From a virus: 54,636 nt of DNA. The stretch lies in the IMG/VR virus record IMGVR_UViG_3300046675_000480, positions 1-54,636 of that record; one strand, given 5' to 3'. A program made the translations under genes and the position numbers. A model generated the notes under the pieces. That model did no database searches. It was not told where the DNA came from and saw only the letters and a list, made by a program, of their open reading frames with translations. Each line of letters starts with the position of its first letter. Positions within the stretch are counted from its first letter, which is position 1. Of this stretch, positions 7,587 through 15,900 are shown piece after piece.

Positions 7587-7837
7587 CCGACGACGGCCAA
7601 GCCCACGGCATCGGCGATGCGCGGCTGGCGCTGCACGAGGGCAAGCAGTGCCGGCGCGGCGTGTGGCCCGAGGGCGAGTGGATCGTGCTGTCGCGCGAAT
7701 GGGTGGCCGAGACGGGGCACGCCCGCGCGGTGATGACCTTCAAGCCTCTGATCGTCTATCGCGACCAGAACGCTTCGGTAGGCCCATGGCATCCGACGCA
7801 GGACGACATCCTCGCGTGGGATTGGAAGATCATCTGA
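7583..7837 (+). CDS. DUF2829 / Tad2-like protein (candidate anti-Thoeris sponge)
   Basis: The 84-residue product matches the DUF2829 pattern: an N-terminal Leu-x-x-Gly-Lys-x-x-x-Arg-x-x-Trp segment (LALHEGKQCRRGVWPEGEW), a middle strand, and the C-terminal hallmark in which a Pro-Trp is followed by ThrGln-Asp-Asp/Met-Leu/Ile-x-x-Asp-Trp (GPWHPTQDDILAWDWKII). Members of this family include Tad2, which binds the signalling molecule of type I Thoeris defence and stops NAD depletion (established). Starting at ATG 7583 the gene overlaps the previous stop. Many DUF2829 proteins are untested, so anti-defence activity is inferred. Confidence 0.72.
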   Translation: MTDDGQAHGIGDARLALHEGKQCRRGVWPEGEWIVLSREWVAETGHARAVMTFKPLIVYRDQNASVGPWHPTQDDILAWDWKII

Positions 7838-7850
7838 CAGGGAGGCGACC

Positions 7851-8021
7851 ATGACACGAGGTCTGATCTTCTGGGTGATCATGCTGATCATGCTGATCCT
7901 TGCCATCTGTTGGCACTTCGCCCTGCTCGGCCCGTATGGCCCGGCCAGCATGGGCGTGGTGTCGTACATCCTGTTCGTGCTGCTGGGCTGGCAGGTCTTC
8001 GGCCCGCCGATCCGAGGGTGA
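7851..8021 (+). CDS. 56-residue membrane protein with two hydrophobic segments
   Basis: ATG 7851 has GGGAGG at 7840-7845. The product begins MTRGLIFWVIMLIMLILA, a strong first membrane segment (about residues 4-24), and has a second around residues 35-50 (VVSYILFVLLGWQVF). The ends are basic. It lies far from the lysis genes, so a holin is not the first guess; an inner-membrane accessory or superinfection-exclusion protein is possible. Family unknown. Confidence 0.65.
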   Translation: MTRGLIFWVIMLIMLILAICWHFALLGPYGPASMGVVSYILFVLLGWQVFGPPIRG

Positions 8022-8051
8022 CCTATCAGATCGACCTATCAATCTGATAGG
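8022..8051. repeat. perfect 10-bp inverted repeat upstream of gene at 8070
   Basis: CCTATCAGAT at 8022-8031 and ATCTGATAGG at 8042-8051 are exact reverse complements with a 10-base spacer. The spacer itself repeats part of the left arm (GACCTATCA at 8021-8029 and 8033-8041). The arms are only about 40% GC, in contrast to their surroundings, and no T-run follows. It could be an operator or an RNA hairpin just ahead of the ribosome site at 8061-8065. Confidence 0.6.
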
Positions 8052-8069
8052 GAACGAATGGAGGCTGCA

Positions 8070-8441
8070 ATGCCGCTGACCGACAAGGGCGAGAAGATCA
8101 AGTCGAACATGCAGAACGAGTACGGCGACAAGAAGGGCGAGAGCGTCTTCTACGCCAGCAAGAACAAGGGCACGATCAGCGGTGTCGACGAGGAACCCGA
8201 CGCGGCGGTGATGGCCGAGTGCGATGCGCGCTTCGACAGCTTGCGCGACCGGCTTCACGGGCTCAGCCGCCGTGTGGATGCTGCCCTCGACGACGACCGT
8301 TCCACGGAAGGCCATGCCACAGCGGCCAGCCAGTTGGCGGCGGCCGCGAAGACGGCGGACCCCACGGTGGCTGGGGCACTGAAATCAGGCGCGGCCTTCC
8401 ACAAGGCCGAGGCCGGGCAGGATGACGACGACTGCACCTGA
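8070..8441 (+). CDS. small conserved phage protein
   Basis: About 123 residues. ATG 8070 has GGAGG at 8061-8065; an in-frame ATG at 8058 would put that ribosome site inside the gene. The N-terminus has a pattern common to many short phage head-region proteins: a Lys-rich helix, then YGDKKGESVFYASKNKGTI (residues about 17-36). The second half is Ala-rich with a helical stretch (ATAASQLAAAAKTADP) and ends in acidic residues. The family function is unknown to me. It lies just before the frameshifted accessory locus. Confidence 0.7.
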   Translation: MPLTDKGEKIKSNMQNEYGDKKGESVFYASKNKGTISGVDEEPDAAVMAECDARFDSLRDRLHGLSRRVDAALDDDRSTEGHATAASQLAAAAKTADPTVAGALKSGAAFHKAEAGQDDDDCT

Positions 8442-8466
8442 CCTCTCACAGGCTCTTGTCGTCTTC

Positions 8467-8508
8467 GGCGGGTGGCCGGGGTTGTTGACACCGCCTACGG
8501 CACCCGCC
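8467..8508. other. strong stem-loop ahead of the GNAT/ParB-ART locus
   Basis: GGCGGGTG (8467-8474), a bulged G, CCG (8476-8478) and then CGGCACCCGCC (8498-8508) form an 11-bp stem with one bulge and a 19-base loop. No T-run follows, and it ends just before CAGGAG and ATG 8528. It may limit read-through, act as a processing site, or control translation of the next gene. The remaining bases of the 8442-8527 gap show nothing else. Confidence 0.55.
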
Positions 8509-8527
8509 GTCCCATCAGGAGTTGCCC

Positions 8528-9955
8528 ATGGGCGTACCGCACCACCTGATCGTCGCGAAGTTTCAGGCGCTCGAAGCGCGCCTCGACAAGGCGCTGGCGC
8601 GGGCTGATGCGCTCACCGTCGAGCGCAACGTCGAGCCTGTGCTGATCGACGAGACGCTGGTGCAGGACATGCTGGCGCGCATGGATGCGTGGGACGAAAG
8701 CGCCCACCCGCGCGGCCAGCCGACCAACAAGGGCCAGTTCGCCACCAAGGGCGAGGCGACTGGTGGCACCGTGGCGATCACCTCGCCGCCGGGCAGCATG
8801 AGCTACGACGCCCATGTCGGCGGCCAGTACGCCGGCTCGGCATCGCTCAATGCGCGCGGCCATCCGTTCCTCAGTCACGTCAACGTCGAGGAGGCCCATC
8901 GCGGCAAGGGCATCGGGCATGCGCTGTACGATCACGCCGAGAAGGAGCTAGGGCGAAAGCTGGTGCCGTCGCCGCTCGGGCTGAGCGAGACCGCCAACGA
9001 AATCTGGAAGCGCCGGCTGCACGACATGCCGACCGCCGAGGCCAAGAAGCTGCTGGCCGAATCGAAGGAGATCGGCAAGAGCTACGGCGTCAGCGAGGAG
9101 GACATCGACAAGCGCCACGAGTCGCTGCACGCCGTGGTCGACGGCAAGATGCACCCCGGCCATGGCTACAGTCGCGAGGCGTTCATCGACGGGCAGGGCC
9201 GCATCCACACCCCGCACGTCGAGGATGCGGCGCGGGCGCTGTACGAGAACAAGCCGGTGGTGCTGGCGCAGCCGCGCGAGGTCTCGACGCTGCTCGATCA
9301 CCTGTCGAAGGTCTCGGCCGAGATGATCAAGCTCAAGCTCAAGGCCAAGGACTTCGACCTGTGCAACGTCAGCGTTCAGGGCACCAACCTGTTCTGCAGC
9401 GAGTCGAAGGGCATCCCTCGGGTGAAGATGCCCCAGTTCGATCTGGAGGACACCGAGCGCTTCAAGAAGTTCCTCGCCAAGAAGGGCTACACGGTGAGCG
9501 AGGGACAGGAACTGGCAAGTCACCTGCGCGCCACGCAGAACCAGTTGAACGGCGTCAAGGTCGCCGCCATCGCCCAGCACTTCGATCCCAAGCAGGCGGT
9601 GCGCACGGTCATCAGCAACGACAACTACATCCTCGACGGCCATCACCGCTGGGCGGCCCTGATCGGGCTGGCGGCGCAGAAGGGCAACTTCGACGCGATG
9701 AAGATGGACGTGGCGCGCATCAACATCGGCATCATCGACCTGCTGCGCGAGGCCGAGGAGTTCGGGGCCAAGCACGCGAGCTTTACCGATTTCAAGACGG
9801 CGTCGCAGACCGGCGAGCCGACCAAGGTGCAGCGCGCCGACGCCTACGATCCCTCTGAACCACGCGACGAGTCAGGTGAATGGACCGCTGGAGGAGGGGC
9901 GGGGAAGCACCCAAAAGCGCAAGCCCGCCTCGCGATGTGGAGGCGGGCCGGATAG
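8528..9955 (+). CDS. GNAT-like plus ParB-like protein, 0-frame product of a putative -1 frameshift gene
   Basis: The 475-residue product starts at ATG 8528 with CAGGAG seven bases upstream. After a helical N-terminus comes a linker motif (WDESAHPRGQPTNKGQF, about 56-72). A GNAT-like segment follows at about 85-155, with the acetyl-CoA loop pattern HRGKGIGHALYDHAEKEL. Residues about 335-400 resemble a ParB/sulfiredoxin-type domain with ISNDNYILDGHHRWAALIGL. A second linker (YDPSEPRDESGEWTAGGG) precedes the stop. The last 40 bases contain a -1 frameshift signal (see 9890-9948), so part of the ribosomes should continue into the 2075-codon frame. Position among head genes suggests a virion-associated effector; substrates are unknown. 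Confidence 0.8.
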   Translation: MGVPHHLIVAKFQALEARLDKALARADALTVERNVEPVLIDETLVQDMLARMDAWDESAHPRGQPTNKGQFATKGEATGGTVAITSPPGSMSYDAHVGGQYAGSASLNARGHPFLSHVNVEEAHRGKGIGHALYDHAEKELGRKLVPSPLGLSETANEIWKRRLHDMPTAEAKKLLAESKEIGKSYGVSEEDIDKRHESLHAVVDGKMHPGHGYSREAFIDGQGRIHTPHVEDAARALYENKPVVLAQPREVSTLLDHLSKVSAEMIKLKLKAKDFDLCNVSVQGTNLFCSESKGIPRVKMPQFDLEDTERFKKFLAKKGYTVSEGQELASHLRATQNQLNGVKVAAIAQHFDPKQAVRTVISNDNYILDGHHRWAALIGLAAQKGNFDAMKMDVARINIGIIDLLREAEEFGAKHASFTDFKTASQTGEPTKVQRADAYDPSEPRDESGEWTAGGGAGKHPKAQARLAMWRRAG

Positions 9956-12900
9956 CGCAGACCGAGACGCCGGAGTTCAAGGCGTGGTTCGGCAAGAGCA
10001 AGGTGGTCGATAAGAAGGGCGCACCGCTGCGCATGTACCACGGCACGCAACGGAGCTTCTCCGAGTTCAAGCCGACGCGCGGTCCCTACGGCATGTCGAC
10101 CGGATATTGGTTCACCTCGAATCCCGAGACGGCCTCGAAGTACGCCGGGGAGCCATCAGCGGGCGGCGCGAATGTGATGCCGGTCTATGTCGGCATGAGC
10201 AGACCCAAGGTCTTCGACGTGCGTGGCCTGAAGGAAGACGCCAAGGACCGGGTGATGTCGAAGTACGCCAACACATCGGACCAGAAGCTGCAGGAGCAGG
10301 GTTACGACGGCGTGATGTTCCTCGGCTGGGACTTTCATCGCAACGAGATCGCGGTGAAGGTGTTCGATCCAAAGCGCGTCAAGTCGGCTACCGGCAACAA
10401 GGGCACGTTCGATCCCGCGAGCAAGGTCATCACCGATTCGATGCGCGCCGACTGGGACGAGAGCCAGCATCCACGCGGCCAGCCCGAGAACGCGGGCGAG
10501 TTCGCGCGCAGCCCGAGCGCCGGCACGGCGCACTCCTACGAGTTCGTGTCGCCCAACATCCGCGAGGGCACGCACCTCAAGGAAGCGCGCCTCGGGCTCA
10601 AGAGCACGCGGCACAAGTTCATCAGCCACGTCGCCGAGGAGGTCGACAAGGCGCTGCGCATGAAGGGCGAGGTCAAGCCGGTGATCGGCCTGTGGAGCGA
10701 CGGGGCCGAGAACTCGACGATGACCGAGTACGCCAGCCCGTCGTGGGACCATCTGGTGCTGAGCGCCTCGATGAAGGGCTGGCTGGCCAAGCAGAAGCAG
10801 GTGCTGATCTTCAGGGAGGGCGATTCCGACGCGACACACGGCGAGGAGGCGTTTCTGGCGTCGTTCCACGCCGACGGCAGCGCGGCCGAAATCAGCCAGT
10901 TTCTGGCAGAACACGGCTTGATTTACCACACGCTGGAGCCAATATCTGGCAGTTCGTCCGTCGTGCATGTCTATGGGCAAGGCCACGACGACACCACAAT
11001 GCAGGCGGTGAAGGCCGCAGGAGAACACTATGGCTCGAAAGTTGACGTTCGCACCGGGCGCGGGGCGTTCCTCGGCACCCACAAAGAGGACGGAACAGCA
11101 GACGAGCAGCGCGCCGACGCAAGGGCAGTCTATGATCGAGAGATTGCGGGCTCACGGGTTCAACGTGCTGCCGAACTCTGGCAAGGGCTTCGTGATCGGT
11201 ACGGGAAGCAAGCCGACGAAGTAACCAGCGACCAGACCGAGACGCCGCAGTTCCGGCACTGGTTCGGGGGCAGCAAGATCGTGGACGAGGACGGCCAGCC
11301 GGCTGTCCTCTACCACGGCACGCTCGGCAACTACGACGCCTTCGACAAGTCCAAGGCCAGCATCGAGGGCAACTGGGGCGCGGGCTTCTACTTCACCAAC
11401 GACCCCGACGATCTCAGCGCCAACTACGCCGGCTACGGCCCCGACATCACCAACCGCATCGAGAACCTCGCCGAGCAGATCGAGAACGAGGGCGGCGAGC
11501 AGGGCGACGAAATCTGGGACAAGATCGACCCCAAAGAGCGCCACGCCATGGCCAAGCGCTACGCCGAGAAGCAACTCGGCGTGAAGCACGAGGGCGCGGC
11601 CATGCCGGTGTTCCTCAAGATGGACAGGCCGTTCAAGGTCGGCGGCAAGGACCAGAGCCAACTCGACTACGACCTGCCCTACAACGAGGAGACCGAGGAG
11701 TACGCCGACAAGGCGACCGGCAAGGGCGCTGAGTTCATCGACGCGCTGCGCGAGATCGCGGGCGACTACGAGAGCGCCGAGGGAGCCAACGACTTCGCCG
11801 ACTCGCTGCAGCAGGAGATGATGGACGGCGGCGGCATCCCGGCCGACAAGCTCGAACTGCTGGCCAGCAAGACCGAGGGGCTGGCCTACGCCGAAGACCC
11901 CGACACCGGCAAGCTGGCCGCCTCTGAAATCCTGCGCAAGGCGCTGCAGAAGATCGGCTTCGACGGCATCATCGACACGCGGGTGTCGAAGAAGTTCCCC
12001 GCCATGAAGGGCATGAAGCCCTCGACGGCGCACTACATCGTCTTCGAGCCCAACCAGATCAAGAGCGCCATCGGCAATCGCGGCACGTTCGATCCGGCCA
12101 AGGCCACGGTGACGGACTCTGTCAGTGCGGCCGATGCCTACAATCCCAACGAGGCGCGCATCCCCAAGGGGCAGGAGGGCGCAGGCCAGTGGACGGCGAG
12201 CGGCGGCGGCGGACTGGGCTTCACCAAGGGCGAGTCGGTTGGCAACACCGACGTATGGAACCATGCCAACGGCGGCAAGCTGGCGATCAGCAACCAGACC
12301 GGCAACTGGCGCTACTTCGATCCCGAGACCAGCAAGACCATCGAAAGCGGCCAAGGCGAGGAGTCGCTCAGCAATTTCATCTACCAGCACCGCGAGGAAC
12401 TGCAGCCCAAGGAGAAGAACGCCAAGCTGGGCGAGATGGGCTTCACGCTCGACAAGGAGGCCGGCACCCAGACGCTGCAATACTGGGACGCCAAGAACGG
12501 CGGCGCGCTCGAACTGCATGGCGATGGAAGCTGGTCGTTCGACTGGGCCGACGGCAGCGGACGCAAGGATGTCGGGCCGAACCAGAAGTCGCTCGATGCC
12601 TTCCTCGACAAGAACAAGGAGGCGCTCGCCAACCTGCCCTCCGACAAGGCGGTCGCGGCGCTGCAGGCACTGGGCTTCGAGGTCACGCAGCGGGGCGGCG
12701 GCAAGGTCCGGCTGAAGCTGGGCTTCCACGACATCACAGTGATGCCGAGCGGCGCATGGCGCTGGAAGCACGAGGCCGGCGACCAGACCCGTGGCGACAA
12801 CCTGCGCCAACTCCTGACACTGCTGGCCGACCCCGAGAACGACTACGAGTTCAAGAACAAGGAGATGACCGCCAAGGCGAAGGAGATGCTGGCGGCGCTG

Positions 12901-15900
12901 CCCCAGCCGCCCGTCAAGCCGCTCAACACCGACATCGAGGAGGACGTCGTCGCGGTCGGCGGCGACGACTGGAACAAGGCGACGGCAGTCAAGCTGGAGA
13001 AGGAGTTCAAGGCGGTCCTGCCGGAGATCGACAAGATCGCGAGCGAGGCCATCGCCAGCGGCGAGACGGGCGGCGAGGCCGAGGAGGAGCCCGACACCGA
13101 GGCCGAGCTTGAGGACGCCGAGCCGGTGCCGACCGCGTGGGACGAGCTTTCGGAGGACCAGCAGGAGAAGGCCAAGCAGGGCTGGATGGACGCCAACGAG
13201 CAGGACTACAAGGACTCGGAAAAGCAGAACTACTACGACAACGGCGATGCGCTGGGCGATGCCAAGAGCCAGTTGGCCTACAACTTCGACCAGCCCAGCA
13301 AGGACAACAAGTGGGCCGAGGACGCCGTGCAGGAGTTCCTCGACGAGGAGGCCGAGGCCGGCACGCCCGTGCCCTACACCGCCGCGCAGATCATCGCCGC
13401 GCTCGACGTCAAGTTCGACAATCAGGGCGGCGGCGACGGCAACTTCGAGGTGGTGTGGGACAACGACGAACTGCGCGACCCCAGCGACCTCACCTACGAT
13501 CCCAAGACGCAGGCGGTGCTGCCCGGCTTCGAGCGGCCCGATGCGTCCGATCACCTGACGCCCGACATGCGCGAGAACATCAAGGACGCGCTGGAGAAGG
13601 CGTTCGACAGCAAGGCCGACGACATCAGCGGCGACATGGAACCCGACGACTACATCTACGAGTCGGTCAGCGAGTACATGGACGATGCGTGGGACAACCT
13701 GTCGGAAAAGAAGAAGTGGGGTGCCGCCGTCGAGCACCTCGACCCCGAGGTCTTCGAGAACAAGGGCGAGGTCACGGTCGACACCTCGGGCTACGACACC
13801 AGCAGCGTCTACGGCAAGGTCACGCTCGACACGCCACCCAAGCGCTACGACCCGCTCAACGTGTCGTCGGGCAAGGACTACAAGAAGACGCAGGCGCTAT
13901 CGCGCATCATCTCCATCGACCGCGCCCAGCAGGTGCTGCAGAAGCGCGGCCTGATCAAGCAGGGCGGCGAGAAGACCACCAACGCCACGGCGGTCAGGGA
14001 CATCAATGCGCAGTTCAACGAGATGGCCAAGGAGAACATCGGCGAGCAGAGATGGTCGAACATCGCCGAACGCATCCGCTACTCGCACGACCCCGACACC
14101 AACATCAGGAAGTTCTCCGGCGTGATCGGGCGGGTCGGCGACAGGCTGGCCAACACCAGCATGGCCAAGGGCGTGCGTCATGCCATCGGCGGCAACATGA
14201 GCGAGGACGAGGCCAAGCGCGCGGCGCGCAACTTCGCGGCCAAGCTGCTGGCGGCATCATCGTTCGAGGTCGGCTCCGACAACTTCGCCAAGGTCCACAT
14301 CGACCGCGCCGAGTTGGAGAAGATCGCCAAGCCGGGCGAATGGAAGATGGCCGACGGCTACGGCATCGGCCAGATCGAGGATCACATCCACGACGAGATC
14401 GCGGGCTACGTCGGCGACCAGTTCGAGGCCTCGGGCGAGCGCATGAAGGAGCGCCTGCGCAGCATCGACAACAACATGTGGGAGGCATGGAAGGGCTCGT
14501 CGACCAGCGACGCCGGCAAGCTGATTCAGATCGCCTCGGCCGACGAGTTCGGTGGCCGCCTGCGCCTGCCCGAGAAGCCGCCGCTCGACATCAAGCCGGC
14601 CGAGCAACTCACCGCACCGCAGGTCGTCGACCAACTGCAGCGCTACCACACGTTCATCGACGACTTCGCCGCCGCCATGGCGGAACAGAAGGCCGGCAAG
14701 GGCGACAGCAAGGCGGCCCTGAAGATGACCGAGGATCGCGCCAAGGACATGGAGGGATCGGAGGCCTACAACCAGATCGCCAACCGGCTGACGGATACGA
14801 TCTATAACTGGGACCGCCACGGCGTCGCCAAGATGGTGCTGGCGCACAAGATACTGCGCGCCGCCAAGTTCACGCAGGACGACAAGGGCATCATCCACGT
14901 CAGCTTCGACAAGCTGCGGCCGGTCACCGCTCTGGAAGCGCCGAGCCTGAAGGAACCGGAAGACCCTGCGCTGGTGACCGCCGCCTTCGACAAGGCTGTC
15001 GACGCCAGCAAGAACGAACTGGAGAGCGCGGCGCGCGATGCGCTGCTGATGTGGGTCAGCGGCAAGAACCAGCAGGCCGAGGAGAAGGCCCGGCGCAGGG
15101 CGATGGCCGAATGGGGCGGCTACAAGCCGACGCCGCTGGCGGACAAGGTCGAGAAGTTCAACAGCGACCGCTACATGCAGGACACCATGCGCTCGAACTT
15201 CAGCCGGGCGCTCACCGAGGCCGACCGCAAGCTGCGCGAGGTGGGACCGGAGGGTGCCAAGCGCGTCGAAGGTCCGGCGGCGTTCCTCCAGCGCGGGGCC
15301 AGCCGGCTGGTCAACGTGATCGCGGCCAACACCAAGATGGCGATCAAGGACGGCGAGCCCGTGGCGACCATCAACTGGGATGACCCGGCCCTCGCCGAGA
15401 CGCTCAAGGTCGACTACGCCGACAGCCCGGCGGTCAAGGCCGCCGTCGAGGCGGTGAAGCCGCAACTGCCCAGCACGGCGGCGTTCGCCTTCGACAAGGC
15501 GATCAAGGAGTTCGAGGACCAGAAGGAGGCCGACGCGGTCGGCAAGTACCAGAACGCCGCGCAGTACAGTTGGGATTCCAAGCAGACGATGATCGACGAG
15601 GCCAACAAGACCTACAAGGACATCGGCGGCTACGAGGGCTTCAAGGCGATGATCCGGTCGAAGTGGGAGACCACGCAGTACCTGCTGCACAAGGCTGGCG
15701 TGAAGACGCTCAAGCTCTACCGGGGCGTCACCCTGCCCGAGACCGACACGCCCGAGGTCAAGAAGGTCGACGTGCAGGGCGGCGGCGATGTGTTCCAGAA
15801 GATTCCCGAGTTCAAGATCGAGCGCAACGGCGCGGCCTCGACCTCGACCGACCGCTCGGTCTCCAACAAGTGGCACGAGGGCCAGACCGGCAAGGTGACG

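Noticed and set aside
9880-9882. ATG 9880 as the normal independent start of the giant protein
   Set aside because: Only a weak CAGGTGA precedes it, while a complete in-register frameshift signal lies just downstream. Kept as a coordinate only; independent initiation cannot be excluded.
9923-9948. Hairpin at 9923-9948 as a transcription terminator
   Set aside because: No T-run follows and translation continues through it in the -1 frame for over 6 kb.
9910-9955. Overlap at 9880-9955 as a sequencing or assembly error
   Set aside because: The slip heptamer in phase, the SD-like element and a perfect 9-bp stem at correct spacing would be an unlikely coincidence; raw-read inspection could still test it.
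11152-13737. 861-codon reverse ORF inside the giant gene, and similar long antisense ORFs at 14257, 23035, 29251, 36449 and 40383
   Set aside because: They mirror real forward genes in GC-rich DNA, have Val/Arg/His-rich shadow composition and lack ribosome sites.
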